Of a DNA stretch of 64,000 nucleotides, positions 1 through 8,029 are shown in pieces. The notes beneath the pieces are model-generated. The model was given only the letters and a program-made list of their open reading frames with translations. It did not search any database and was not told the origin of the DNA. Source of the stretch: HIMB114 sp008638005. GTDB taxonomy: Bacteria > Pseudomonadota > Alphaproteobacteria > Pelagibacterales > Pelagibacteraceae. Every line of letters begins with the position of its first letter. Positions within the stretch are counted from its first letter, which is position 1. The stretch is taken from positions 1-64,000 of the forward strand of contig CP136340.1 of the NCBI GenBank assembly GCA_032681305.1. Direction: 5' to 3'. The position numbers and the translations under genes are program-made.

Positions 1-74
1 GAATTGGTAGACACAAAGGACTTAAAATCCTTGCCGCTTGCGGAGTGCCGGTTCGAGTCCGGCCGAGGGCACCA
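1..74 (+). tRNA. tRNA-Leu(UAA), 5' end cut by window edge
   Basis: This is the 3' part of a leucine tRNA; the first acceptor-stem bases lie outside the window. The anticodon stem AAGGA/TCCTT encloses the loop CTTAAAA, giving anticodon TAA at 23-25. A long variable arm typical of class II tRNAs follows, then a T-arm with GGTTCGAGTCC. The genome encodes the terminal CCA at 72-74. The stop codon of parE on the other strand starts at the very next base. Confidence 0.93.
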
Positions 75-86
75 CTAGATATCTAG
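75..86. repeat. 12-bp perfect palindrome at the parE stop / tRNA-Leu end
   Basis: CTAGATATCTAG is its own reverse complement. It contains the parE stop codon (minus strand, 75-77) and directly follows the tRNA-Leu CCA. Its function is unknown; without a loop or T-tract it is not a convincing terminator. Confidence 0.5.
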
Positions 87-2015
87 GCTAAGATTATTAT
101 GAGCGTTTTCAGTAATAAATTTTAATCTTAGCTCAGCATTCTTACCCATTAAATCATCAACTAATTTGTTTGTTTTTCTAAGCCTTATTTTTTCATTTGG
201 AATTGTAACTTTTATTAGTTTTCTAGTTTCTTTGTTCATGGTTGTAACTTTTAATTGAGCTGGCATCATTTCTCCAAGGCCTTTAAAACGGCTAATTTCA
301 ATTTTTGATTTTTTATTTTGATTTAACAATTTGTTTTTTTCATTTTCATCAATTGCATAAATAATTTTATTAGAAATATTTAATTTATAGAGTGGAGGAA
401 CAGCTAAATATAAATGGCCATCTTTTATTAGTTGTGGCATCTCTGATATAAAAAAAGTCAAGAGGAGTGTAGATATATGATCTCCATCAACGTCCGCATC
501 GGTCATTATAATAATTTTTTCATACCTTAAATCTTTTTGATTATAATTTTTACCTCTCCCACAACCTAAGGCCTGAAGTAAATTATTAATTTCATTATTG
601 GCTAGAATTTTTGCTGCAATTGAATTTTTAACATTTAATATTTTTCCTCTAAGCGGCAGTATAGCTTGCGTCATACGATCCCTAGCCTGTTTTGCTGAGC
701 CACCAGCAGAGTCTCCCTCAACGATAAACAGTTCAGTACCTTCTGTTTTATCACTTGTGCAATCAGACAGTTTTCCAGGAAGTCTAATTTTTCTAAATGC
801 AGATTGCCTTTCAACATTTTGATTTAAATCGTAAATGTTTTTTTCCCGAATTTTTTCCTCCAGCACATTTAAAATACCTTTTGCTGCAGTTGAATTTCTA
901 TTTAACCACTCATCAAATGATTTTGATGTAAAGTTCTCACAATATTTTTGAACAAACGAAGAAGATAATTTGTGTTTTGTTTGTCCTTCAAACTCAGGAT
1001 TTGAGATATAAATAGATACGATATATGCAGCTTGATCGAAAATATCATCCTGTGTTGCTTTGCTAACAATTTTATTATTCTTATTTTTTGCAAACTTTCT
1101 TATAGATTTTGCTATTCCGCTTCTAAAACCAGCATCATGGGTACCGCCGTTGATATTATATACGGTATTACAAAAGGCCTTGTTAAATTTTATTTTATCT
1201 CTGTTAAATTGCAGAGCAAATTCAAGCTTTCCTTTTTTATCATCTAGGTTACCGCTTTGAAAACATATTTTATCATGAATGACATTTTTTTGATTAATTT
1301 CATTTTTTAAAAAGTCTTCAATACCTTTAGAAAATAGAAATGTTTCATTTGTAGAGATTTTACTATTTCTTCCAACCAGAGAGCTATTGCATTCCCAAGT
1401 GATTTTTATTCCTTTTTGCAAATATGCTTTGTGTTTTGTTAATTCATAAATTTTTTCTGCTTTGAAAATAGTTTCTTTCCCAAAAATTTCTGGATCTGGG
1501 CTAAAGGTTATTTGTGTTCCATTTTTAACTTTAGCTTTTCCTTTTTGTTTTAGTTTATTGAGAGGTTTTCCTTTAGAATAATCTTGAGTGTGAATTTTGT
1601 AATTTTTTATAACTTGAATATTTAATTTTGAACTTAATGCATTAACCACTGAAAGCCCCACACCATGAAGACCTGCTGAAGATTTGTAAACTCCATCGTT
1701 AAATTTTCCACCGGAGTGAAGCGTTGTCATTACCACTTCTAAAGCTGTCTTGTTTTTCTTTGGATGTTTGTCTATAGGAATACCTCTTCCATCATCTGAA
1801 ATTTGTATTGTATTTTGACTGATTAATTTGACGTTAATTTCTTTTGAGTAGCCAGCTACAGCTTCGTCAATACTATTATCTAAAATTTCATTTGCTAAAT
1901 GATGATAAGCATTTTCATCAGTACCACCAATGTACATTCCCGGTCTTTTTCTGACTGGCGCAAGACCCTCTAATACTTCAATATCTTTTGCTGAATATGT
2001 TTTTGAAATAGACAT
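75..2015 (-). CDS. parE: DNA topoisomerase IV subunit B
   Basis: This 646-residue type IIA topoisomerase ATPase subunit works with ParC to decatenate replicated chromosomes. The GHKL ATPase fold shows the NEILDNSIDE helix (about 42-51), DDGRGIP (74-80) and a glycine-rich ATP lid near 112-125. The TOPRIM domain has EGDSAGG and the metal-binding DADVDGDH. The C-terminal FKGLGEM block is typical. The length fits ParE better than the roughly 800-residue GyrB, although the two are close paralogues. The stop codon lies flush against tRNA-Leu on the opposite strand. glnA lies upstream on the same strand but is separated by a terminator, so parE probably has its own promoter. Confidence 0.9.
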   Translation of the reverse strand: MSISKTYSAKDIEVLEGLAPVRKRPGMYIGGTDENAYHHLANEILDNSIDEAVAGYSKEINVKLISQNTIQISDDGRGIPIDKHPKKNKTALEVVMTTLHSGGKFNDGVYKSSAGLHGVGLSVVNALSSKLNIQVIKNYKIHTQDYSKGKPLNKLKQKGKAKVKNGTQITFSPDPEIFGKETIFKAEKIYELTKHKAYLQKGIKITWECNSSLVGRNSKISTNETFLFSKGIEDFLKNEINQKNVIHDKICFQSGNLDDKKGKLEFALQFNRDKIKFNKAFCNTVYNINGGTHDAGFRSGIAKSIRKFAKNKNNKIVSKATQDDIFDQAAYIVSIYISNPEFEGQTKHKLSSSFVQKYCENFTSKSFDEWLNRNSTAAKGILNVLEEKIREKNIYDLNQNVERQSAFRKIRLPGKLSDCTSDKTEGTELFIVEGDSAGGSAKQARDRMTQAILPLRGKILNVKNSIAAKILANNEINNLLQALGCGRGKNYNQKDLRYEKIIIMTDADVDGDHISTLLLTFFISEMPQLIKDGHLYLAVPPLYKLNISNKIIYAIDENEKNKLLNQNKKSKIEISRFKGLGEMMPAQLKVTTMNKETRKLIKVTIPNEKIRLRKTNKLVDDLMGKNAELRLKFITENAHNNLSLDI

Positions 2016-2057
2016 ATCTTACCTTTAGGTAAAAATAATGATTTATCAATTATAAAA

Positions 2058-2084
2058 AAAACCCCGGTGTTTGAGACCGGGGTT
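2058..2084 (-). terminator. Intrinsic terminator downstream of glnA
   Basis: A 10-bp stem AAACCCCGGT/ACCGGGGTTT encloses a short loop. Read on the minus strand, it is followed by a run of Ts (2051-2060 is A-rich on the plus strand). It sits between the glnA stop codon and the parE start, so it should end the glnA transcript before parE. Confidence 0.88.
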
Positions 2085-2108
2085 TAATTATCGAAAATTT
2101 ATCTAATA

Positions 2109-3515
2109 TTATGAGCTGTAATACATTTGAAACTCAATTGGGTGCGGAGTGTGTTCAAAGTTATGAATTTCCTCCATTTTTAAGTCAATATAAGCATCAA
2201 TTTGATCATCTGTAAAAACTCCACCTTCAGTTAGGAATTTTCTATCCGCATCTAAAGAGGTTACAGCTTCTCTTAAAGAACCACAAACAGTAGGAACACC
2301 ACTTAGTTCTTCTTCTGATAAAGCGTATAAGTCTTTATCAAAAGGCTTACCTGGATCAATTTTATTTTTAATTCCATCAATTCCAGCCATTAGCATAGAT
2401 GCAAATGTAAGGTAAGGGTTTCCAGCAGCATCTGGGAATCTTACCTCAACTCTTTTTCCTTTAGGGCTATTACTAAATGGTATCCTGCAACTTGCTGATC
2501 TATTCCTTGAAGAGTAAGCAAGAAGAACTGGCGCTTCAAATCCAGGAATTAATCTTTTGTAACTATTTGTTGTAGAGTTAGTAAAAGCATTAATTGCTTT
2601 AGCATGTTTGATAATCCCACCGATATAATACAAACAAGTTTGTGATAGACCGGCATAACCATCTCCAGCAAAAAGAGGCTTGCCATCTTTCCAAATTGAT
2701 TGGTGAACATGCATACCTGAGCCATTATCTCCTTTTACGGGTTTTGGCATAAAAGTTGCTGTCTTACCAAAAGAGTTAGCAACTTGTTGAACTGCATATT
2801 TATAAATCTGCATATTGTCCGCATTTCTCACAAGTGTATCAAAAAGAACACCGAGTTCGTGTTGAGAAGGAGCAACTTCGTGGTGATGTTTCTCAACCTT
2901 AACACCCATATCTTTGCAAGCCTTCAAGCATTCAGCTCTTAAGTCTTGGGCACTATCAACTGGAGGCACTGGAAAATATCCTCCTTTAACTCCAGGTCTA
3001 TGCCCCAGGTTACCATTTTCATATTTCTTATCCGTATTGTATGGACCCTCGCTACTATCAATTTCAAAACTTGTTTTGTTCATTGAATTAGCAAATCTTA
3101 CATCATCAAATACGAAGAATTCAGGTTCTGGTCCTACATATATTGTATCTCCAATTCCAGACTTAGAAACATACTCTTCCGCCTGTTTGGCAGTAGATCT
3201 TGGATCTCTTTCATATCTTTCTTTGGTAATTGGATCATAAATATCACAAAATAAAACTAGGGTATTATGAGACATGAATGGATCAATAAATGATCTACTT
3301 GTATCTGGTTTTAATACCATGTCAGACTCATTAATAGCTTTCCATCCAGAAATTGATGAACCGTCAAAAAATACACCGTCAGTTAACAATTCTTCATCAA
3401 CAGTTGAAATATCTTGAGTTAAATGTTGAAGCTTACCTCTTGGGTCAGTAAACCTGAGGTCTACGTATTCCACCTCTTTATCTTTAATAGTTTTTAAAAT
3501 ATCAGCTGCGCTCAT
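2109..3515 (-). CDS. glnA: Glutamine synthetase type I
   Basis: This enzyme makes glutamine from glutamate, ammonia and ATP, the main ammonium-assimilation step. The 468 residues match GS-I beta dodecameric enzymes. Visible motifs are FFDGSSISGW near the N-terminus, KPVKGDNGSGMHVHQS for ATP binding, and NRSASCRIP. Tyr397 in KDLYALSEEE falls at the same position as the E. coli adenylylation tyrosine, so GlnE-type regulation is possible. An AAGGAG ribosome-binding site precedes the ATG. The gene appears monocistronic, with its own terminator, and lacks the glnB neighbour common in other alphaproteobacteria. Confidence 0.96.
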   Translation of the reverse strand: MSAADILKTIKDKEVEYVDLRFTDPRGKLQHLTQDISTVDEELLTDGVFFDGSSISGWKAINESDMVLKPDTSRSFIDPFMSHNTLVLFCDIYDPITKERYERDPRSTAKQAEEYVSKSGIGDTIYVGPEPEFFVFDDVRFANSMNKTSFEIDSSEGPYNTDKKYENGNLGHRPGVKGGYFPVPPVDSAQDLRAECLKACKDMGVKVEKHHHEVAPSQHELGVLFDTLVRNADNMQIYKYAVQQVANSFGKTATFMPKPVKGDNGSGMHVHQSIWKDGKPLFAGDGYAGLSQTCLYYIGGIIKHAKAINAFTNSTTNSYKRLIPGFEAPVLLAYSSRNRSASCRIPFSNSPKGKRVEVRFPDAAGNPYLTFASMLMAGIDGIKNKIDPGKPFDKDLYALSEEELSGVPTVCGSLREAVTSLDADRKFLTEGGVFTDDQIDAYIDLKMEEIHNFEHTPHPIEFQMYYSS

Positions 3516-3542
3516 ACTTTTTTTTCTCCTTTTTAAATTTTC

Positions 3543-3569
3543 GATAACAATTTTTTATTAAAAATTATC
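3543..3569 (-). repeat. AT-rich inverted repeat upstream of glnA
   Basis: AATTTTT (3549-3555) pairs with AAAAATT (3560-3566), extended by GAT/ATC across a small bulge. It lies just upstream of glnA and of the divergent SDR gene. It could be a protein-binding site or a 5' UTR hairpin. Being purely AT-rich, it may also be chance. Confidence 0.3.
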
Positions 3570-3634
3570 AAATTATGCAGTGTTTTTTAGTTATGCCAGA
3601 TATGCATTTATGCATATATAAAGTATTATTGGGT

Positions 3635-4402
3635 ATGAAAAAAACAATATTAGTCACAGGCTCAACTGGAGTGATTGGCTTATCTATATCTCAGTTTTTT
3701 TACAAAAAAGGTTTTAATGTAATAATAAACGGCAAATGCAAACCTTCACAACTTAGAGATGTAAAAAAAAAATTTAATAATCAACGAGCTTTATTTTTTA
3801 ATTGCGATTTAACAAAGACAACAAATGTTAGAAAAATTGTAAAAAGCAGTCTTTCTAAGTTTAAAAGAATTGATGTTTTAGTGAATTGTGCAGGCATTCA
3901 ATTTGTTGAAAGTATTGAAAAATACCCAGAAAAAGTATGGCGAAAAATGATGGACATTAATCTTACAACGCCTTTTTTATTTATTAAAGAGGTGCTCCCT
4001 TTTATGAAAAAAAACAAATGGGGCAGGATAATAAATATTGCATCTACACACGGATTAATAGGTTCAAAAAAAAAATCAGCTTACACCGCATCTAAACATG
4101 GATTAGTCGGGCTTACAAAAGTTGTAGCTTTAGAGACTGCTGAAGAAAATATTACCTGTAATTCAATTTGTCCTGGCTTTGTATTAACTGAATTAATACA
4201 AGATCAAATTGACACTGTATCAAAAAACAAAAACATTAAACTTAAAGACGCTGAGATAGAGCTATTAAGAGAAAAACAACCATCCCTGAAATTTGTAAAA
4301 AAGGAACAAATAGCTCAATTGGCCTATTTTTTATGTACTAGTTCGGCTTCAGAGATTACAGGGTCTTCAATTTCAATTGATGGATCTTGGACGGCTCAAT
4401 AA
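3635..4402 (+). CDS. bdhA: 3-hydroxybutyrate dehydrogenase (SDR family)
   Basis: This is a classical short-chain dehydrogenase, 255 residues from the chosen ATG. It has the NAD-binding TGSTGVIG motif near the start, NCAG, the catalytic serine in NIAST, and YTASK (Tyr-x-x-x-Lys). The stretches GIQFVESIEKYP, ALETAEENITCNSICPGFV and the terminal IDGSWTAQ are characteristic of D-3-hydroxybutyrate dehydrogenase rather than of a generic SDR. The likely reaction is 3-hydroxybutyrate + NAD to acetoacetate. The frame stays open 20 codons upstream, but the start at 3635 puts the Rossmann fold at the N-terminus, as in the family. Confidence 0.85.
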   Translation: MKKTILVTGSTGVIGLSISQFFYKKGFNVIINGKCKPSQLRDVKKKFNNQRALFFNCDLTKTTNVRKIVKSSLSKFKRIDVLVNCAGIQFVESIEKYPEKVWRKMMDINLTTPFLFIKEVLPFMKKNKWGRIINIASTHGLIGSKKKSAYTASKHGLVGLTKVVALETAEENITCNSICPGFVLTELIQDQIDTVSKNKNIKLKDAEIELLREKQPSLKFVKKEQIAQLAYFLCTSSASEITGSSISIDGSWTAQ

Positions 4403-4417
4403 GTAAATAATCGATAA

Positions 4418-4445
4418 TTGATTAAATGATGAAAAACATTATAAA
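4418..4445 (+). promoter_or_regulatory. Candidate sigma-70-type promoter for tRNA-Leu(UAG)
   Basis: TTGATT (4418-4423) and TATAAA (4440-4445) are separated by 16 bp. Transcription would start near 4452, about 10 bases before the tRNA. It could also serve tig, which follows directly after the tRNA. Confidence 0.5.
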
Positions 4446-4461
4446 AGCAAAAAATTTAACA

Positions 4462-4545
4462 GCGGGAGTGGTGGAATGGTAGACACGCTAGTCTTAGGAA
4501 CTAGTTCGGCAACGAGTGAAGGTTCAAGTCCTTTCTCCCGCACCA
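4462..4545 (+). tRNA. tRNA-Leu(UAG)
   Basis: The acceptor stem GCGGGAG pairs with CTCCCGC. The anticodon stem CTAGT/ACTAG encloses the loop CTTAGGA, giving anticodon TAG at 4495-4497. A class II variable arm, a GGTTCAAGTCC T-arm and an encoded CCA are present. It lies 12 bp before the trigger factor gene. Confidence 0.96.
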
Positions 4546-4557
4546 CTTAAGGAATTT

Positions 4558-5979
4558 ATGAAAGTTAATGTAACATCATCAAAAGGTTTAGAGTCAAACT
4601 TGACAGTCGTAGTCACTAAAAAAGAGATACAAGATAAGATTGATTTAAGGCTTGATGAAGTTAAAGGGACTGTCAATTTGAAAGGTTTTAGGCCTGGAAA
4701 AGCGCCAAAAGAATTATTAAAAAAACAATTTGGACAAGCTTTGTATGGAGAGGTTATTGAAAAGACTTTGAACGACTCTACTTTCAAAGCTTTAAAAGAT
4801 AATAATATCAAGCCAGCTGGCCAGCCTAAAATAGATATTAAGTCATCTGGAGAAGATAAAGATTTAGAGTTTACTATACAGGTTGAAAAAATTCCTGAGA
4901 TTAAATCAGTTAAGCTAGATAAAATTGAAATTCAAAAATATGAAGTCAAAGCAGATAAAAAAGATTTAGAAAACAGACTAAATCAATTAGCTGAAAGTTC
5001 AAAAAAATATAATGATAAAGAGCAGGGCAAAACAGCTGAAAAAAATGACCTTGTTGAGTTTAGCTATGAGGCAACAGTTGATGGCAAACCTTTTGAAGGA
5101 AACAAAGGTGAAAAGTTACAAATTGTTCTTGGAAAAGATTTGTTTATCAAAGGTTTTGACGATCAATTGATTGGTGTCAAAAAGGGTGATGAAAAAATAG
5201 TAAACACAACTTTACCTGAAAATTATCCAAATAAAGATTTAGCAAATAAAAAATCAGAATTTAAATGCAAAATAACAAATATAAAATTTCCTCAAGAACA
5301 AAAGATAGATGATGACTTTGCAAAAAATATGGGTGCAAAAGATTTAAATGATCTAAAATCAATGATTGAAAAACAAATTTCAAGAGAATTTGAAAATATT
5401 ACAGATCAGTTAGTGAAAAAAGAAATTTTGGATCAGTTAGATAAAGAATTTAAAATGGACTTACCAAAAGGTATGCTTGAAGATGAACTTAAAAATGTTG
5501 AACATACTTTTATTCATGAAAAAATGAATGAGACAGGCGAAAAAGATCACTCTAAAATTAAACTTGATGACAAAGATAAAAAAGAAGCAAAATCCATATC
5601 TGAGAGAAGAGTAAAGTTAGCCCTTGTTATTAATCAGATTGGTGAAGAAAATAATATTAAAGTTTCACCACAAGAACTTCAAGGTGAACTTGAGAAACAA
5701 ATGAGAATGTATCCGGGTCAGGAAAAGGTTATTAGAGAATACTATCAAAAAAACCCTAATGAGTTAACAAAGTTAAGAGGTCCATTATTTGAAGATAAGG
5801 TTATGAATTTAATTAAAGAAAAAGCTAAAGCAAAAATTAAAACTGTCACTAAAGATGAGTTGCAAAAAATTATAAGACCAGATGAGAAAAAGTCTAAAAA
5901 AGAAAAACCAAAAACATCAGATAAATCAAAAACTAAAAATTTAACTAAATCAAAAGCTAAAAAAAGTAGTAAAAAATAA
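4558..5979 (+). CDS. tig: Trigger factor, ribosome-associated chaperone
   Basis: Trigger factor binds ribosomal protein L23 at the exit tunnel and shields nascent chains. The ribosome-binding signature GFRPGKAP lies at residues 43-50. The central FKBP-type prolyl isomerase domain runs roughly 150-240 (DLVEFSYEATVDG to the FKCKI strand), followed by the helical chaperone arms. The 473 residues include a C-terminal tail of about 40 residues, strongly Lys/Ser-rich, beyond the usual family length. The frame is open into tRNA-Leu, but the ATG at 4558 aligns with the family N-terminus. It heads the tig-clpP-clpX-lon cluster. Confidence 0.95.
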   Translation: MKVNVTSSKGLESNLTVVVTKKEIQDKIDLRLDEVKGTVNLKGFRPGKAPKELLKKQFGQALYGEVIEKTLNDSTFKALKDNNIKPAGQPKIDIKSSGEDKDLEFTIQVEKIPEIKSVKLDKIEIQKYEVKADKKDLENRLNQLAESSKKYNDKEQGKTAEKNDLVEFSYEATVDGKPFEGNKGEKLQIVLGKDLFIKGFDDQLIGVKKGDEKIVNTTLPENYPNKDLANKKSEFKCKITNIKFPQEQKIDDDFAKNMGAKDLNDLKSMIEKQISREFENITDQLVKKEILDQLDKEFKMDLPKGMLEDELKNVEHTFIHEKMNETGEKDHSKIKLDDKDKKEAKSISERRVKLALVINQIGEENNIKVSPQELQGELEKQMRMYPGQEKVIREYYQKNPNELTKLRGPLFEDKVMNLIKEKAKAKIKTVTKDELQKIIRPDEKKSKKEKPKTSDKSKTKNLTKSKAKKSSKK

Positions 5980-6009
5980 AAATCAATATAAGTTTTATTA
6001 TCGATTCGT

Positions 6010-6624
6010 ATGAAAGATCCAATTGATATTTACATGAACACCCTTGTCCCAATGGTGATAGAACAAACACCCAGAGGTGAAAGATCATTCGATATTTATT
6101 CAAGGCTACTCAAAGAAAGAATAATTTTTTTAACTGGACCAATTAATTCACACATAGCAAGTTTAGTATCTGCTCAATTATTATTTTTAGAATCTGAAAA
6201 CAACTCAAAAGAAATTTATCTTTACATTAATTCGCCAGGCGGAGTAGTTACAGATGGTCTGGCAATTTACGATACGATGCAATTTATTAAACCAACTGTT
6301 TCAACTTTGTGTATCGGTCAAGCTGCTTCCATGGGTTCATTTTTATTGGCCGCTGGAGAAAAAGGTCTAAGGATGTCACTACCTAATGCAAGAATAATGG
6401 TGCATCAGCCTTCTGCAGGTTTTCAGGGTCAGGCAACTGATATTGAAATTCATACTAAAGAAATTTTATCTACTAAAAAAAGATTAAATGAGATTTACTC
6501 AAAACACACTGGTCAAAGTGTTGAGACGATAAAAGAAACTCTCGAAAGAGATAATTTTATGAGTGCAGAAGAGGCTAAAAAGTTCGGTTTAGTTGATAAG
6601 GTTGTTGAAAAACGAGAAGTTTAA
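6010..6624 (+). CDS. clpP: ATP-dependent Clp protease proteolytic subunit
   Basis: ClpP is the 14-mer serine protease chamber of ClpXP and ClpAP; both ATPase partners are encoded in this window. The triad is visible as Ser107 (GQAASMGS), His132 (MVHQP) and Asp181 (ERDNF), with the same 25- and 49-residue spacing as in E. coli. The length, 204 residues, is normal. It lies 30 bp after tig and 73 bp before clpX. The clpP-clpX spacer has a weak AAGCCTT/AAGGCTT inverted repeat with a 50-nt loop that I do not interpret. Confidence 0.97.
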   Translation: MKDPIDIYMNTLVPMVIEQTPRGERSFDIYSRLLKERIIFLTGPINSHIASLVSAQLLFLESENNSKEIYLYINSPGGVVTDGLAIYDTMQFIKPTVSTLCIGQAASMGSFLLAAGEKGLRMSLPNARIMVHQPSAGFQGQATDIEIHTKEILSTKKRLNEIYSKHTGQSVETIKETLERDNFMSAEEAKKFGLVDKVVEKREV

Positions 6625-6697
6625 GCCTTTTGAAGATTCAACTAACACTTGATTAACAGACTCCCATTAGGTTATTGTGAAGGCTTGTTGATTCGAA

Positions 6698-7969
6698 ATG
6701 ACCAAAGAAAATAAAAACACTCTCTATTGTTCTTTTTGCGGAAAAAGCCAGCATGAAGTTAGAAAGTTAATTGCAGGGCCAACGGTATTCATTTGCGATG
6801 AATGTGTAGAGCTTTGTATGGATATCATCAAAGAAGAAAGCAAAAGTCAAATTTCAAAATCTGAAGAAGGAGTTCCAACTCCAAAGGAAATTTTTTCAAT
6901 TCTAAATGAATATGTAATAGGACAAAAAAAAGCAAAACAAGTTTTGTCAGTTGCAGTTCACAACCATTACAAAAGATTAGGCCACACTGAAAAGTCATCT
7001 AATGATGTTGAGCTATCTAAATCCAATATTCTTTTAATTGGACCAACAGGCTGTGGTAAAACACTTTTAGCTCAAACTTTGGCAAAAATTTTAGATGTTC
7101 CGTTTACCATGGCGGATGCCACAACATTAACCGAAGCAGGTTATGTTGGCGAAGATGTTGAAAATATTATTTTAAAACTGCTTCAAGCAGCAGATTACAA
7201 TGTTGAAAAGGCTCAAAGAGGAATTGTTTACATCGATGAAGTTGATAAGATAAGTAGAAAAACTGAAAACCCATCAATCACAAGAGATGTATCTGGTGAA
7301 GGTGTCCAACAAGCATTATTAAAAATAATGGAAGGAACTGTTGCAAGTGTTCCACCGCAAGGCGGAAGAAAACATCCTCAACAAGAATTTTTACAAGTTG
7401 ATACGACAAACATTTTATTCATTGTAGGAGGCGCTTTTGCGGGTATTGATAAAATCATAGCTGACAGAGGCCAAGGTTCTTCAATTGGTTTTGGAGCTAA
7501 AATTAAAAATAAAATTGAAAAAGGGGCAGGTGAACTGATGAAAGATGTTCAGCCAGAAGATTTATTAAAATTTGGATTAATCCCAGAGTTTATTGGTAGA
7601 TTGCCAATTATTTCAACTCTAGAAGACCTTGATGAGGAGAGTTTAGTCAAAATTTTAGAAGAGCCTAAAAATTCACTTACAAAACAGTATTCTAAATTAT
7701 TTGAAATCGAAGGAGTTAAATTATCTTTTGCAAAAGACGCTCTAAAAGCCATCGCACAAAAAGCAATTCTTAGAAAAACTGGTGCAAGAGGCTTGAGATC
7801 AATCATAGAAGAGGTTTTGTTAGAGACAATGTTTGATTTACCGTCAATTGAAGGTGTTGAAGAGGTTATAGTTAATAAAGAAGTGATTAATGGAAAAACA
7901 AAGCCATTATTAATATATTCGAAAAACAATTCAAAAACTTCTGAAAAAGAGGAAAAAATCGCAAATTAG
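6698..7969 (+). CDS. clpX: Clp protease ATP-binding subunit ClpX
   Basis: ClpX is the AAA+ unfoldase that feeds substrates to ClpP. The N-terminal C4 zinc-binding domain has Cys11, Cys14, Cys33 and Cys36. The AAA+ module has Walker A GPTGCGKT, the pore loop GYVG and Walker B IVYIDEVDK. The IGFGAKI loop that docks on ClpP is present. The 423-residue length matches the family. It is followed by lon after 60 bp that contain a hairpin. Confidence 0.97.
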   Translation: MTKENKNTLYCSFCGKSQHEVRKLIAGPTVFICDECVELCMDIIKEESKSQISKSEEGVPTPKEIFSILNEYVIGQKKAKQVLSVAVHNHYKRLGHTEKSSNDVELSKSNILLIGPTGCGKTLLAQTLAKILDVPFTMADATTLTEAGYVGEDVENIILKLLQAADYNVEKAQRGIVYIDEVDKISRKTENPSITRDVSGEGVQQALLKIMEGTVASVPPQGGRKHPQQEFLQVDTTNILFIVGGAFAGIDKIIADRGQGSSIGFGAKIKNKIEKGAGELMKDVQPEDLLKFGLIPEFIGRLPIISTLEDLDEESLVKILEEPKNSLTKQYSKLFEIEGVKLSFAKDALKAIAQKAILRKTGARGLRSIIEEVLLETMFDLPSIEGVEEVIVNKEVINGKTKPLLIYSKNNSKTSEKEEKIAN

Positions 7970-7971
7970 TT

Positions 7972-7995
7972 GGTGATATCTAGATAATTATCACC
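7972..7995 (+). terminator. Hairpin between clpX and lon, possible weak terminator
   Basis: GGTGATA (7972-7978) pairs with TATCACC (7989-7995), followed by TTGTTTTA. The T-tract is short and interrupted, so this is a weak or conditional terminator, or an mRNA processing site. It could let lon be transcribed separately from clpPX. Confidence 0.4.
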
Positions 7996-8029
7996 TTGTT
8001 TTATAAAGATTTATAACTATCTTTTAGTT

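Noticed and set aside
598..822. Open frame antisense to parE, and many similar frames opposite rpoB, clpX, pyrB and others
   Set aside because: They lie wholly inside well-supported genes, lack recognisable motifs and ribosome-binding sites, and are explained by codon use on the coding strand.
4516..4557. Upstream extension of trigger factor into tRNA-Leu
   Set aside because: It would begin inside the tRNA. The ATG at 4558 matches the family N-terminus.
6623..6686. AAGCCTT/AAGGCTT inverted repeat in the clpP-clpX spacer
   Set aside because: Only 7 bp with a 50-nt loop and no T-tract; chance is likely in this composition.
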